Shown one piece after another: positions 16,904 through 27,978 of a stretch of 64,000 bases of DNA. A program made the position numbers and the translations under genes. Each line of letters starts with the position of its first letter. Position 1 is the stretch's first letter. The stretch is from Bradyrhizobium sp. CB82 (GTDB taxonomy: Bacteria > Pseudomonadota > Alphaproteobacteria > Rhizobiales > Xanthobacteraceae): contig NZ_CP121650.1 of the NCBI RefSeq assembly GCF_029714405.1, forward strand, positions 6,639,001 through 6,703,000, given 5' to 3'. Under the pieces are notes generated by a model. The model made no database searches. It was not told where the DNA came from and was given only the letters and a program-made list of their open reading frames with translations.

Positions 16904-18672
16904 TCATTCAGGCAACCCCGCTTTGCTGAGGCCCTCAATCAACAGCTTCGCCTTTGATTGCCCGCCCCGAGCGATGAACCCGCTTATTGTAAAGGCGGGG
17001 TCGGCCTCAAGCAGACGCGCCGCCGCCTCACGGGCCTCCGCGTCACGTCCGAGATGGGCGAAAGCGGCGGCGCGACAGCGGTAAGCTGGCGTATAGTCGG
17101 GGCGCTGGCGAAGCGCTTTCTTCCCTGCGAGAATGGCCTCGTCAAAGCGACGAAGCTCAACAAGGGCCTGCCCCATCCCAGCAAACAAGTGGAGTAGCTG
17201 CGGGTCTACCGGGTTCATGCGAATGGCACGCTCAAAGCTCCGGACTCCTTCCTCCGGCAGCCCCGCAAGTTTGAGATAGGCGTAGCCTCTGGAGTACCAG
17301 GCAAAATATGAATTGGGGTTGAGCGCGACCGCCCTGTCGGCCATTTCGATCGTACTTTCGCAATCGCCGACCATCCACGTCGAAATATTGCAAGCCATTG
17401 CTAACGTGTCGGGATCACCATCATCGACACTCAATGCCAAGCGAAGAAGCCGGACTGCCTCCTTGCGCTCGAATTGAGGATCGATAGCATAGCCTTGAAG
17501 GATGTTTTGCGTATGGCAGACACCTGCAGAGCGGCAACAAAGCCGAATTGGGGATCCAGCTCCAAAGCGCGATGAGACAGCCTTATCGCCTCGGCCAATC
17601 CTTCGCGGGTGATCGGATAGTACTGCTGCATCGCTCGGAGAAAATAATCATAGGAGGTGAGGTTCTCTGGTCGCCGCCGCGTCGCTATTGCAATTTCTGT
17701 TTGAAGCAATTTTGGCTGAATGGCTGAGACAACCGCGACCGTGACTTCGTCCTGGAGAGCAAAGACGTCCGTCAGGTCACGCTCGAACCTGTCCGCCCAT
17801 AGATGCGCGCCTGTCGCCGCATCAATCAACTGTCCTGTGATGCGAACCTTCCCCCCGGCCTTGCGCACAGACCCTTCAAGGACATAGCGCACGCCGAGCC
17901 TGCGTCTGACCTCCTTGATATCGACAGAAGTGCCCTTGAAAGTGAAGCTCGAATTGCGAGCGATTACGAACAACCATTTGAACCGCGAAAGCGCTGTCGT
18001 GATCTCCTCAACCATCCCATCCGCAAAGTACTCCTGCCCGGGATCATCGGACATGTTCTGGAAAGGCAGCACTGCAATCGAGGGCTTGTCCGGCAAGGCC
18101 AGCGGTGGTTCCGAAGTCCGAGATGCCACGTCGCCACGGCTGGAATTGAGCAGCAGGTGGTAGACATGCACAGGTCGGACGATGTTCTTGAGAGCTAGCT
18201 CGCCGAGATCCTCGAACTCGAAGGCGATCTTGCCGCGTGCGTGATTGAGGACTGTCTGGGATATGCAGATGCCGCCGGGCTCGGCCACTCCCTCCAATCG
18301 CGCCGCGATGTTGACACCGTCGCCATAGAGGTCGCGACCCTCAACAATCACATCGCCTAGGTTGATCCCAATGCGGAATTCGATGCGTTTCTCCGGAGGG
18401 ATATCGGCATTGCGTTCGCACATGCCCAGCTGGACCTCGATCGAGCAGGATATCGCATCCACCACGCTCGGAAACTCGATGAGGATGCCATCACCCGTCG
18501 TCTTGACCACGCGACCACGATATTGCTTGTTCTTGGGATCAATCAGCTCTCGGCGATATTCCTTCAGGCGCGCGAGCGTACCGGCCTCGTCCGCACCCAT
18601 TAACCTGCTATACCCGGCGATATCGGCAGCGAGTATGGCGGCGAGCTTGCGCTTGACCTGATCCGAAGCCAT
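16904..18672 (-). pseudogene. adenylate cyclase with TPR tail, one frameshift
   Basis: Two overlapping frames make one class III cyclase. The first (18672 to about 17530) has the cyclase domain (LAAILAADIAGYSRLMGADE, TTGDGILIEF, GDGVNIAARL) and the central region SIAVLPFQNMSDDPGQEYFA found in cyclase-TPR proteins. The second (to 16904) carries TPR helices (YSRGYAYLKLAGLPEEGVRS, AYRCRAAAFAHLGRDAEARE). Inserting one base near 17527 restores a continuous frame through AGVCHTQNILQGYAIDP, so a single-base deletion separates the halves. It could be a recent mutation or a sequence error. The cyclase domain itself is intact. Confidence 0.85.
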
Positions 18673-18969
18673 CCGGGTTTCCCTCCCGGCGAATAAACCC
18701 TCTGCGGCTCACCGCACGCAAACGGGGACAGCACCGCTTCTGCGCGAACGTCGGGCCGATTTGCGTGGAACTCAAGGGCCCACCAGCAAAGATATCACGG
18801 CAGCAGAATATCGGATGCGAAACCGTCGCGGCGTTTCGACACAGTGTATGTTTATAGCGCGACAATCTGGGTGGGAAGCACTGTCACCCTGATTGCCGCG
18901 CCGCAGTATGTTCGACGCGCCGCATTTTTTGACCGCTTCGAACGTCGCCCTTTTGCGATAGACGACCGC
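18673..18969. other. intergenic gap without recognisable gene
   Basis: Nearly 300 bp upstream of the cyclase-TPR gene. I see no conserved frame, RNA or hairpin. It presumably holds the promoter for that gene, but no confident -35/-10 pair can be named. Confidence 0.4.
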
Positions 18970-19040
18970 GCGTCGACGTCCGCTATGCCCCGTAAGCGAT
19001 CGAGGTTTGGTGGCGGTGCAATACGGCGCGAAGGGCACAT
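18970..19040 (+). repeat. dispersed intergenic repeat, degenerate copy
   Basis: Shares TCCGCTATGCCCCGT, GCGGTGCAATA and GGGCACAT with the family of repeats found in other gaps between here and 42.4 kb, with more substitutions than most. Same (+) orientation as all other copies. Confidence 0.65.
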
Positions 19041-19074
19041 GGGCAGACGTCGCGGCTCTTCACGCGGGTTTGGT

Positions 19075-20079
19075 TCAACTCAGTTTGACGAGCATTTTTC
19101 CTGTATTTTCACCCCTAAACAGCCCAAGGAAGGCATTCGATGCCTGTTCGACCCCATGAAAGACGGTCTGCCGCCACTTGATCTTACCTGCTGCATGCCA
19201 AGCTGCCAGATCTCTTGCGAAGGCAGGTTGCAAATTCATGTGGTTCAAGATGACAAAGCCCTGCAGGCGCAAACTTCTGGTCACAGCCATAAACAAGTTG
19301 CGCGAACCGTTCGGCTGCGAAGCAGCATTGTAGTCAGAAATCATGCCACACAGTGCGAACCGGCCAAATGTCCTTGCGTTAGCGAGCGCCGCGTCCAGGT
19401 GCTCACCGCCAACATTGTCAAAATAGACATCGATGCCGTCTGGAGCGGCTAAGGTGAGCGCCGCAGTCAGGTCTGAAACGGATTTGTAGTCGATTATCTC
19501 ATCAACCCCGAGCTCGTCTTTCACAAACGCAGTCTTTTCTGCTCCTCCGGCGGAGGCGATTACCTTATGGCCTTTAAGTTTTGCGATCTGGCAGACCATT
19601 GAACCCACGGCACCCGCGGCACCGGAAACAAAGACGACGTCGCCCTCTCGGAGGCCCGCAATGTGCAGCAAGCCAACATATGCCGTTAAGCCTGGCACCC
19701 CGGCTACCCCCAAGAAGGCTTCGGCCGGCAAGCCGTGAGCATCCAACTTGCGGACTTTGTTGGCCGGAGCATTAAAGGCCTCCCGCCAACCGTACATGCT
19801 CTGGACTAGATCGCCAGGCCTAAGTGATTGATCGTTGGATAGTACGACTTCACCAATAGCATCGCCCTGCATTGCGACCCCAAGAGCGAAAGGCGGGACG
19901 TAGTTGGGGGCATCACTCATCCGGCCCCGCATGTACGGATCAACGCTCATCCAAATATTGCGGACCTGAACTTGGCCTTCGTTAGGTTTAGGTAGTTCAA
20001 CTGTAGCCAACTCGAAATCGTCGGCTGTCGGCATTCCAACTGGTCGGTTCTTCAATCGAATTTCACGTGATTTCAGCAT
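19075..20079 (-). CDS. NADP-dependent oxidoreductase, CurA-type MDR family
   Basis: A 334-residue zinc-free medium-chain dehydrogenase/reductase. The N-terminal GroES-like part has NIWMSVDPYMRGRM. The Rossmann part has GLTAYVGLLHIAGLREGDVV and VSGAAGAVGSMVCQIAKLKG, the nucleotide-binding glycine motif. YFDNVGGEHLDAAL, then GRFALCGMIS and FHGVEQASNAFLGLFRGENT follow, typical of CurA/PTGR-like enzymes. These reduce the C=C double bond of alpha,beta-unsaturated ketones or aldehydes with NADPH. It is cytosolic and stands alone, flanked on both sides by the dispersed repeat, with no operon partner. Confidence 0.92.
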   Translation of the reverse strand: MLKSREIRLKNRPVGMPTADDFELATVELPKPNEGQVQVRNIWMSVDPYMRGRMSDAPNYVPPFALGVAMQGDAIGEVVLSNDQSLRPGDLVQSMYGWREAFNAPANKVRKLDAHGLPAEAFLGVAGVPGLTAYVGLLHIAGLREGDVVFVSGAAGAVGSMVCQIAKLKGHKVIASAGGAEKTAFVKDELGVDEIIDYKSVSDLTAALTLAAPDGIDVYFDNVGGEHLDAALANARTFGRFALCGMISDYNAASQPNGSRNLFMAVTRSLRLQGFVILNHMNLQPAFARDLAAWHAAGKIKWRQTVFHGVEQASNAFLGLFRGENTGKMLVKLS

Positions 20080-20390
20080 AATCTTCTCCGTGCCGTAGCA
20101 GAATGCGTCTTACGTTTGCATTTGATCAAGCCCACAAAAACAAAGAGCGGCGGCGGGCACCAGGAGATGGGCTATCGAAGAGCCAATAAGCGGTCCCTTG
20201 ATGCTTCCGCCGCTACTCCTTTCGACACTCCTTGCCCGTGCCTGTGTCACGGGCGTCAATCCCCGAGCGCCGTAATGATGTCGCGCCACTAGAGACTATT
20301 CCTCTAGCGAAGTCGGATGGTAGCTACGCCGTAGCACGCTGAGATAGACAAAACGTCGCATTGGTTGGGCAGCGATTTCTGCATGGGTCA
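20080..20390. other. intergenic gap without recognisable gene
   Basis: About 310 bp upstream of the CurA-type gene, including an A/T-richer stretch around 20110-20145. I see no coding signal. A repeat copy begins at its right end. Confidence 0.4.
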
Positions 20391-20455
20391 CGTTCCGCTA
20401 TGCTCCGTTGACGACCGAGGTTTTGCGGCGGTGCGATATGTCGCGATGGGCACAT
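20391..20455 (+). repeat. dispersed intergenic repeat, partial copy
   Basis: Carries the 3' core of the repeat family: TTCCGCTATGCTCCGTTG, then CCGAGGTTTTGCGGCGGTGC and TGTCGCGATGGGCACAT. The 5' part seen in other copies (CACGAGCGTCGCCC) is missing. Confidence 0.75.
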
Positions 20456-20492
20456 TAGGCGACATGGCAACCGCGACGGCGGAGGTGAGCGG

Positions 20493-23400
20493 TCATTCGG
20501 ATTTAGGGCCGGTGGCAATTCCGTTGTCGCGCGGCAGTGTAATGATGAACTCGGCAAAGACGCCAGGCTCAGTCTCGACGTCGATCCGGCCTCCGTGTTG
20601 CTTGACGATGATGTCATGGGTCATTGAGAGTCCGAGCCCCGTTCCTTCCCCTGTCGGCTTTGTAGTGAAGAAAGGATTGAACATCTTTTCGCGTACTTCA
20701 GACAGGATGCCTGTGCCGTTGTCGCGAATACGGATTTCGACTGTCTTGCCGAGGTTCCTCGTGGAAGCGCTGAGGACTGGTTCAAAGCTCTCGTCGCCCG
20801 TTTCGAGCTTGCGCCTAGTCGCGGCATAGAAGCCGTTGGAAATCAGGTTGAGCAGCGCCCGTGTGATCTCCTGCGGATACAGCTCGACCGCACCAGCGCG
20901 CGGGTCCAGGTTCTGCCGCAGCGTGATGGTGAAGCCCGACTTCTCTGCTCGCGCGCCGTGATAGGCGAGATTAAGGCTGTCCTCGACGATGGCATTGATG
21001 TCGACTCGCCGATGCTCGCCGGAGCCTTCGCGCGAATGCAACAGCATGTTTTTGACAATGGAATCGGCACGCTTGCCGTGCTGGACGACCTTTTGCAGAT
21101 TGTCCTTCAGAAGGCCGGTGAGCTCATCGACTTCGCCGCGAATTCCTTCGGCGAGCGTGGTCGAGGCGAGGACGTCGTTCAGCTCGTCCGTCAACTCGGC
21201 CGACAGCGCGGCAAAATTGTTGACGAAGTTGAGCGGGTTCTTGATCTCGTGGGCGATGCCGGCGGTAAGCTGGCCGAGCGAAGCGAGCTTTTCGGTCTGG
21301 ATCAGGCGATCTTGCGCCGCGCGGAGTTCATCGAGCGAGGCGGCAAGTTCCTTGGTGCGGGACTGCACTTCGTCGAAAAGGCGCATATTCTCGATCGCGA
21401 TGACGGCCTGGTCGGCGAAGCTGGTCACGAGCTCGATCTGCTTTTCGCTGAACGGCCGGACGGCGCGACGTGCGAGGACAATGGCGCCGATCGGGCTGCC
21501 TTCGCGCAGCAAGGGCACACCAAGGAAGCTGCGCGGATTGCCGCTGAGCTCCTGGCCTTCAAAGGAGTAGTCCAGGTCTTCGAGCACATCGGTGACATGG
21601 ACCACCTTGTCGCCGAGCAAAGTCCGGCCCGTGATCGTGCGCTTGTCCGGCCGGACCGGGAGATCTTTCACATATTCGGCGAATTTGGTGGGGAAGCCGT
21701 AGGAGCCCGCCCGGAAGTAAATATTGCCAGTCTTGCGGGTGATCGCCGCCATATCGGCTTCGCATAGTCGTGCCGCCGATTCGACCAGCGTATCGAGCAC
21801 GGCCTGCAGGTCGAACGCGGAGCGGCTGATCACCTTGAGCACGTCGGCGGTCGCCGTCTGCTGTTGCAGCGCCTCGGTCAAATCCTCGGTGCGATGGCGC
21901 AATTCGTCGAGCAGCCGCGCGTTCTCGATGGCGATCACGGCCTGCGCCGCAAACTGCTTCAGCAAGGTGATCTGCTTCTCGGAGAACGGCCGGTTCTCCT
22001 GCCTGAAGATCATGACGTTGCCGACCACGCGCTCGTCCTTGAGCAACGGCACCGCAAGCAGGCAGCGCGCACCGCCGAGATCGACCAGCGCGCGACGGTT
22101 CGGCTCTCCGCTGCGATAGGCCTCGGACTCGGCAAGGTCGGTGATTTCGACGAATGGCTCTCCCTTCAACAGCCGTGCAGGCGCGGTGGCCGGACCATAA
22201 TCGAGCGGCTGTTTGCGCCGGAACGCATCGTAAGCGGGGGGCAGGCCGTAAGTGGCCGCCGTGTGGAATTGCGCTCCATCGTAGGTGTTGAGCACGCCGA
22301 AATTGGCGCCGCAGAGCTGCATTGCCTTGCACAGCATCGCGTCGAATACCGGCGCGAGATCGCCGGCCGATCGGCTGATGACGCTCAGCACCTCAGATGT
22401 CGCGGTCTGCTGCTCCAGCGATTCGGTCAGCTCATGCGTCCGCGCCTGAACTTCCTCGAACAGCCGAACGTTGCCGATCGCAATCACCGCCTGGTCGGCG
22501 AAGGTCTGGAGCAGCGCGATCTGCTTGTCGCTGAACGGGTGCACCTCCTTGCGGCGGAGCACAATGGCGCCGATGCTCTCCTTTTCCCGCAGTAGCGGCA
22601 CGCTCAAAATGCTGCGGTGGCCCATCCGGATCGAAAGCTCGCGCCCGTCGGAGAAATCCGCGTGCTTCTCGTCGCGAAGATCCTCGATATGCACGGTCTT
22701 CTGGTCGATGAAGGCGCGGCCCGCGGTCCAGCGGCGGTTGATCGGCCATTTCTCGAGCCCGATCGGGATCGGGCCATGATGGGCGCTGAAGCGGAGATCG
22801 TCGCCGTCTCTCAGCACCACGGCCGCATCATAGGCATCGCACAGCTCGCAGGCGCATTCGACAATGGCTTTGAGAGCCGGGGCGACCTCGGTCGGCGACG
22901 AAGCGATCACCTTCAGGATGTTGGAGCTGCCGGTCTGGTAGGTCAGGGCCTCCGTGAGATCGCGCGTCTTGGCCTGCACCTCGTGGAGCAGCCGCGTGTT
23001 CTCGATGGCGATCACCGCTTGTGCCGCAAAATTTTCCAGCAACTCGACCTGCTTGTCGCTGAACTCTTGCACCTCCTTGCGGTAGACGGCAAAGGCGCCG
23101 ACAAGCTCGCTCTCCTTGAGCATCGGCACAATCAGAACGGTGCGGGCTGCGGCGACCTTGTAGATCAGATCGTCGGGATGCTCGGTGGCAATATCGGCAA
23201 TGTGAACCAGCGCCTTGGTCTCGACGAGGCGCCCCAGCGAAGGCGCCCCATCAAACGGCGCGATGAAGTGTGGCGGCGTTTCCTGGTCGGGCGCATACGA
23301 TTGCGGCACGTTTTGAGCGGCCATTCGCGCCACCCGCCGCAACCTGTCGCCTTTGTATAGGAGCAGCGTCCCAAAACTGGCGCGGCAGATGCCCACGGCC

Positions 23401-23636
23401 TTTTCCAGCATGGCCTCGAACACCGGCCCAAGCTCGCCAGGCGAACTGGATATGACTTGCAGCACTTCCGCCGTCGCGGTCTGCCGCTCGTTTGCATGTT
23501 TCAGCTCGTGGGTGAGAGTGCGTACCTGCTTTCGCAGGTCGGCAATGGATGGGGCCTTAGTCGATGCTTTGCGAACCTTGGGCCTATTCGCGCGCCGACT
23601 CTTGATCGGACGTTCGCTTCCACCGCGTCGCCACAT
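20493..23636 (-). CDS. hybrid multi-GAF sensor histidine kinase
   Basis: A 1047-residue soluble kinase. After a basic N-terminus and a coiled coil come four GAF domains (about residues 60-215, 235-395, 415-575 and 600-760), each followed by a repeated linker such as [19 protein letters not shown]. The HisKA region contains [20 protein letters not shown] with the phospho-acceptor His. The HATPase has [10 protein letters not shown] (N box), DNGTGI (G1), [14 protein letters not shown] (G2). There is no transmembrane segment and no receiver domain or adjacent response regulator. The successive GAFs probably arose by duplication and may sense small ligands or redox state. It is complete, with no frameshift. 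Confidence 0.92.
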   Translation of the reverse strand: MWRRGGSERPIKSRRANRPKVRKASTKAPSIADLRKQVRTLTHELKHANERQTATAEVLQVISSSPGELGPVFEAMLEKAVGICRASFGTLLLYKGDRLRRVARMAAQNVPQSYAPDQETPPHFIAPFDGAPSLGRLVETKALVHIADIATEHPDDLIYKVAAARTVLIVPMLKESELVGAFAVYRKEVQEFSDKQVELLENFAAQAVIAIENTRLLHEVQAKTRDLTEALTYQTGSSNILKVIASSPTEVAPALKAIVECACELCDAYDAAVVLRDGDDLRFSAHHGPIPIGLEKWPINRRWTAGRAFIDQKTVHIEDLRDEKHADFSDGRELSIRMGHRSILSVPLLREKESIGAIVLRRKEVHPFSDKQIALLQTFADQAVIAIGNVRLFEEVQARTHELTESLEQQTATSEVLSVISRSAGDLAPVFDAMLCKAMQLCGANFGVLNTYDGAQFHTAATYGLPPAYDAFRRKQPLDYGPATAPARLLKGEPFVEITDLAESEAYRSGEPNRRALVDLGGARCLLAVPLLKDERVVGNVMIFRQENRPFSEKQITLLKQFAAQAVIAIENARLLDELRHRTEDLTEALQQQTATADVLKVISRSAFDLQAVLDTLVESAARLCEADMAAITRKTGNIYFRAGSYGFPTKFAEYVKDLPVRPDKRTITGRTLLGDKVVHVTDVLEDLDYSFEGQELSGNPRSFLGVPLLREGSPIGAIVLARRAVRPFSEKQIELVTSFADQAVIAIENMRLFDEVQSRTKELAASLDELRAAQDRLIQTEKLASLGQLTAGIAHEIKNPLNFVNNFAALSAELTDELNDVLASTTLAEGIRGEVDELTGLLKDNLQKVVQHGKRADSIVKNMLLHSREGSGEHRRVDINAIVEDSLNLAYHGARAEKSGFTITLRQNLDPRAGAVELYPQEITRALLNLISNGFYAATRRKLETGDESFEPVLSASTRNLGKTVEIRIRDNGTGILSEVREKMFNPFFTTKPTGEGTGLGLSMTHDIIVKQHGGRIDVETEPGVFAEFIITLPRDNGIATGPKSE

Positions 23637-23931
23637 TTCGCTCGCCCCGAGGGGATCAGAACAGGACAGGGCCCAACCCTATACAAATCCCGGGTTTCGC
23701 GCCATGGGCCGAAGTCAGCTCCGGGTCATTCTCGACTGAGCCAGCCGGTCCTGCCCACCATTTAATGTCAGCTTTTACCTGAAAGCGACCGCATTGTTGC
23801 GCGCACGCGAAATGGCGGAAAGGGCAGCCGTCGCAACAGCGAGATATGTTGGCGCACTCCGGCTCTTAGCTGCGCACCCACTTCGTTTTGGGCTAGAATT
23901 GATACCGGTTGGACACCACAGGAGATAAGCT

Positions 23932-24519
23932 ATGAAGAGGCTTTACGCTCTCGCGTCGGTTGGGTTCTGCGTAGCTTCGGCAGCCCTCATCACGTCGGCA
24001 TCGGCTCTTCCAAGCGAGGAAGTCCCGAAGACCGAACCAGAGTACATCGCCAAGGTGAAGACCGCCGCCCCGGCGTCGGTCGTGAACAACGCGACGATCA
24101 CCATGGCGCAGCCGGATGGGTCTTCTAAGACCGTCCAAACCGGTTCGAATGGTTTCACGTGTTTTATCGACAAGTATGGAACGCCCGAATGCGATGACCA
24201 GAACGCCATGGAATGGCGCAAAGCTCTGCAGGCCAATCAGGCCCCGCCGCATAACATTGGCCTCATTTTCATGCTGGCCGGGGACACCGGCACGAGCAAT
24301 CATGATGCCGCCGAACGGCACACGCACCAGCATTGGGTCCAGACCGGGCCGCACGTGATGATTGTCGGCGGCGCAGCACACGAGATGCTCAGTCCCTATC
24401 CGCGCGATCTGGATGTCAAAGACCAGACGCAGCCTTTCGTCATGTACCCCGGCAAACCCAACGAGCACCTGATGATCCCGGTGCACTCACAAGAGCTTAC
24501 GACCGGCAGCACGCGGTGA
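23932..24519 (+). CDS. secreted protein of unknown function
   Basis: A 195-residue protein with a clear Sec signal peptide (MKRLYALASVGFCVASAALI, cleavage near SASALPSEE). The mature part includes GSNGFTCFIDKYGTPECDDQ (two Cys that may pair), HNIGLIFMLAGDTGTSNHD, and a His-rich ERHTHQHWVQTGPHVMIVGG. It appears complete, with AGGAG seven bases upstream of the ATG. I do not recognise a named domain. The His cluster hints at metal binding (inference). It is monocistronic, facing the DUF6894 gene. Confidence 0.72.
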   Translation: MKRLYALASVGFCVASAALITSASALPSEEVPKTEPEYIAKVKTAAPASVVNNATITMAQPDGSSKTVQTGSNGFTCFIDKYGTPECDDQNAMEWRKALQANQAPPHNIGLIFMLAGDTGTSNHDAAERHTHQHWVQTGPHVMIVGGAAHEMLSPYPRDLDVKDQTQPFVMYPGKPNEHLMIPVHSQELTTGSTR

Positions 24520-24655
24520 CGCGCGCGAACTCCGCCATGCCTGAGACCGGCGGGCACGGCGGCTGATTGTCCATTTGAAAGGGGGCGACCGCCTTGGGTC
24601 AAACGCTGCCGGTCCCGCAGGTCCTATCCGCTCCTCGGATTCGACATTCGCAATG

Positions 24656-24680
24656 AAAAAGGCCGCCAACTGCGGCGGCC
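24656..24680 (-). terminator. rho-independent terminator of the DUF6894 gene
   Basis: GGCCGCC / GGCGGCC stem with a 6-base loop (24661-24680), preceded on the plus strand by AAAAA, forms a minus-strand hairpin with a U-tract 17 bp after the DUF6894 stop. The TT downstream on the plus strand is too short to suggest bidirectional use. Confidence 0.75.
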
Positions 24681-24696
24681 TTACTTCTTGTGCCAA

Positions 24697-24948
24697 TCAT
24701 TTGGAGGGTTCTTCAGTGGCGGAAAAGGTCAGGGTAAAGAAGGTCCGTCCGCTCTGAAGTTCTGGGGTGTCCTTGACCACCATCTCCCACGCTGTCCCCC
24801 ACCAAAAGTCGGGGGGCAGGCCCTCGCCTAGGACTGTGCCAGCCACCCGAACTGCCTCGATCTTGGCGGCTTCGATGTCGGCAAGCTCAATGCCATCGTC
24901 GTCGTAGAGATTCTTTCCGTTTAGAATATGGAAGTGAAAGCGCGGCAT
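24697..24948 (-). CDS. DUF6894 family protein
   Basis: An 83-residue protein with the family pattern MPRFHFHILNGKNLYDDDGI, ELADIEAAKIEAVRVAGTVL and a final beta strand TFFTLTFSA. DUF6894 proteins are small, frequent in Bradyrhizobium and of unknown function. The start has AGGAG about nine bases upstream (minus strand), and a strong terminator follows. Monocistronic. Confidence 0.85.
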   Translation of the reverse strand: MPRFHFHILNGKNLYDDDGIELADIEAAKIEAVRVAGTVLGEGLPPDFWWGTAWEMVVKDTPELQSGRTFFTLTFSATEEPSK

Positions 24949-25307
24949 ATCACTCCTCCAGTTCTGGCGGGGAGCACGGTCGCGTCTCTCAGTCGCAGGT
25001 CGCCTTGGTCACTCTTAGGTCGCGTTGGATGATGGTCCTTGCGATGCTGGAACAATACCAGCCATCGAATCCCGTTCCTAATCCAACTTAGGCACGGCGT
25101 CCTTACCCTTCGGATTCTTTGGATTGCGCCATCGCTCGCTCAAGCTTGACTGCTCCAGAACTCAAGCACGCCATGAATTCGCGGTCCGAGAAACATCTGG
25201 TTACCGGCCGTGTGGCCATTCAGTTGCCAAACAGCGGGTGGCCTGGTGCGCGGTCCAGTGGCGCGCGTGGCTTAGCGAGGCCCGTCGTACCGGGCGGGGT
25301 TTCGTTG
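24949..25307. other. intergenic gap, no convincing gene
   Basis: About 360 bp between the DUF6894 start and the 37-residue membrane ORF. The short open frames here lack a start context or recognisable composition. GC is high and no repeat copy was seen. Confidence 0.4.
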
Positions 25308-25421
25308 CTAGCTGTCCTGGTGTCGCTCAAACGTCGTGAAGAGGGCCGCGAGTGATGCGATTATCACCGCGACTGCGAAAAGCGCGACGGCGGTACAGTG
25401 GCTGTTCCGCTCGTGACTCAT
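25308..25421 (-). CDS. candidate 37-residue single-pass membrane protein
   Basis: An ATG at 25421 with GGAG seven bases upstream opens a 37-codon frame ending in TAG. The product starts with a polar MSHERNSHC, has one hydrophobic helix (TAVALFAVAVIIASLAALF) and ends in a charged FERHQDS tail. This is the layout of many bacterial small membrane proteins. It lies in an otherwise empty gap beside repeat copy A. Support is only the ribosome-binding site and the membrane profile; chance is possible. Confidence 0.4.
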   Translation of the reverse strand: MSHERNSHCTAVALFAVAVIIASLAALFTTFERHQDS

Positions 25422-25452
25422 GAGCGATCTCCGCTCCTGCGTAGAAACGTCG

Positions 25453-25872
25453 CGCGCGCGGGTCAGCATCTTCATGCGGCCAGCCACATCGGCCGCACCG
25501 ACAACGCAATGATAGAAAATTGCCTTGACGAAAGCGCCAACCAGTTTGCTTGAATGTGCCGTCTATATTTCGGCTTCGCAAGAAATTGATACACGCCATG
25601 TCGCGGGACATCGATCGAGCGATTAATCGCGCAGTGGTTGTCGGATGTGTTATTTCTGCCACGCGCAACTATTTGAAATTACACATGTCGCAAACATTAA
25701 AAGTACTCTTGTGCAACCCTCATGCCGAAACGCGGAAGTTGTGGAAGCGTTCTCTGTCGGGTTGCCGCCTCTCCTCATAGAACCCGCTGCTTAGCCGGTG
25801 CCTAACTTCCCGCAACTTCGTGCTTGGCGCTTTTTGGGCGCCGGTCAGTTGAGGGGGCGGAGCCGCTTTGTT
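25453..25872 (+). repeat. 420-bp direct repeat, copy A
   Basis: Nearly identical to 37303-37724, from CGCGCGGGTCAGCATC to GGCGGAGCCGCTTTGTT. The centre is more AT-rich than the neighbouring genes. It contains a 76-codon frame (25550-25780) beginning MNVPSIFRLRKK. The two copies of that frame differ at three amino-acid-changing sites and one silent site, which argues against selection on a protein. No inverted termini or transposase are present. It could be a non-autonomous mobile element or a segmental duplication. Confidence 0.85.
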
Positions 25873-25984
25873 AGCGTCGCACAGAAGGCGACATCGCGCC
25901 TGTGCCGGGATGACGAAACAGGCCGCTCCGATTGAGGCTGGCCTCTTAATCAGTTGGCGGCGTTTGCGGTGGGCGGCGAGGTGG

Positions 25985-27753
25985 TCATTCGGGATAACCA
26001 GCGAGCCGCAAATCGGCACGGAACCGCTCCGCAAACCCGGGGATCCGCGATGGCGGCCTGATGTTCGCGAGGCGACTATCCGGGACGATCTTCAAGAGCC
26101 GGGCGGTGGCCTCCGAAGCTTCTTCCCTCCGGCCGAGACGCACCAGTGCCACGATCAAAACACGATGGCTGGGGCCATGCTTCGGCATTTCCTCCACCGC
26201 ACGACGCCCGGCTTCAAGGGCTTCAAGGTTCCTGTCGCACATCAGATAGGTCGTCCCAAGACCATGCAGCATGTAGCCCATTTCCTGATCTCGTGGACTG
26301 ATCCTCGTGGCGCGAAGAAAGCAGTCGATGGCCCGCTCGGTCTCACCTGACCACATGTGAACAAAACCGAGGGTGTGGAGCGTCTGAGCCGAGTCGGGAT
26401 TCAATCGCAGTGCACGGTTGAGAGCGGCGGACGCGGTTGCGAAATCACCTCCCGGCGCGTCGACTTTTTCTGCGTAATAGGCGAGAGCGTACCCTGCGGC
26501 CCGAAGCGTGGTCGGATCGTCGCCGGCTGCATCAATGGCTTCGCGCGCTAATGCGATCGCCGTTTCGCGGTCCCCGGATTCCGCCCAGCCGGGGGTATCG
26601 CGGATGGCATAGGCGATTGCCAAAAAGGCCTTTGCGAGCTTGTAGTGCGGATCAATTGCCACTGCGCGGCGCAAGAACCCGATTGCCGCGTTGAGCGACT
26701 CATGCGTCGCGATATAGATTTGATGGACACCACGAAGGTACAGATCATAGGCATCCAAGCTGTCGGTCGGCTTCGTCCAGGCACGCACGGTTTCCGCGCG
26801 TCGCGCGCTCGGTTCGATGGCGCCGACTACACTGCTTGTAATGCGGTCCTGCAACTCGAAAATGTCGTCGAATGCGCCGTCAAATCGATCAGCCCAGACA
26901 TGCCCGCCGGTGACCGTCTCGATTAACTGCCCGGTGATGCGTACCCGCCCGCCAGCACGCCGGATACTCCCCTCCAGGACGTAGCGCACGCCGAGCTCGC
27001 GTCCTACCTGTTTGATGTCGACGGCGCGCCCCTTGTAGGTGAAGGAAGAATTGCGCGCGATCACGAACAACCATCCCGTGCACGACAAAGCGGTGGTGAT
27101 GTCCTCCACGATGCCGTCGGCGAAATACTCCTGCTCGGGATCGCCCGACATGTTCTGGAAGGGCAGAACCGCAATTGACGGCTTATCGTTCAGCGCCAGG
27201 CTCGGTTGCGGCACGGCAGATGTGGCAACGGACCGCACACGAAAGATGCGCACGGGTCGCGCGATGTTTTTGAGTTGGTGTTCGCCGGCGTCCTCAAAGC
27301 CGATATCGAGCTTGTCCCGGACCTGGCGATAAACGTCATCGGAAACGCAGATTCCGCCTGGCTCGGCCATGGCCTCAAGCCGTGCCGCCACGTTGACACC
27401 GTCGCCGTAGATGTCGCCACCGTCCACAATCACATCGCCGAGATTGATGCCGACGCGCAGCATTATTTTCCGCTTGTCGGGAGCGCCCTCGTTGGCGGCG
27501 ATCATGCTTTCCTGCAGCCCTAGGCGCATTCGACGGCATTAACGGCGCTCCCGAACTCCGCCAAAACCCCGTCGCCCATCAACTTGACGACACGGCCGTT
27601 GTGCTTCGTCATCAGTGGTTGAATGACATTCTTGTGCCAGGCCTTGAGCGCCGTCAACGTCCCGGCCTCATCCACTCCCATCATCCGACTGTAGCCGACC
27701 ACGTCGGCAGCAAGGATGGCGGCAAGGCGGCGTTGGGCGCGTTCTTCGGTCAT
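25985..27753 (-). pseudogene. adenylate cyclase with TPR tail, one frameshift in the cyclase domain
   Basis: The first 77 residues (27753-27520) begin the class III cyclase domain: RRLAAILAADVVGYSRMMGV, KLMGDGVLAEFGSAVNAVEC, then a stop. The second frame (27529-25985) continues at once with GLQESMIAANEG, GINLGDVIVDGGDIYGDGVN and AARLEAMAEPGG. The central SIAVLPFQNMSGDPEQEYFA region and TPR repeats to the end follow. One missing base at about 27525 explains the break. Together they make a normal-length cyclase-TPR protein closely related to the one at 16.9-18.7 kb. It is either inactivated recently or a base-calling error. Confidence 0.85.
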
Positions 27754-27840
27754 GCGCGGGTACTGCCTTCAACCGCGGCAGCCGCTATTTTATGTCTGCC
27801 CTATCGGGGAGTCCATCAACCGGATTGTCGGCTCCGGGTC

Positions 27841-27970
27841 CACGAGCGTCACCCCCTGTCGGTAAATCGCTGCCCCTCGATTTCCGCTGTGCCCCGTTTG
27901 CAACCGAAGTTTTGCGGCGGTGCGGGATGTCGCGATGGGCACATAACCGGACTCAATGCGCCGCAGCAAC
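27841..27970 (+). repeat. dispersed intergenic repeat, full copy
   Basis: Contains CACGAGCGTCACCCCCTG, GATTTCCGCTGTGCCCCG, GAAGTTTTGCGGCGGTGC, TGTCGCGATGGGCACATA and CCGGACTCAATGCG. It ends against the 3' end of the PF04392 binding-protein gene. Confidence 0.85.
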
Positions 27971-27978
27971 CGACATCT

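Noticed and set aside
25550..25780. 76-residue protein in the 420-bp repeat
   Set aside because: Differences between the two copies are mostly amino-acid changing, so no sign of protein-level selection; kept only as part of the repeat.
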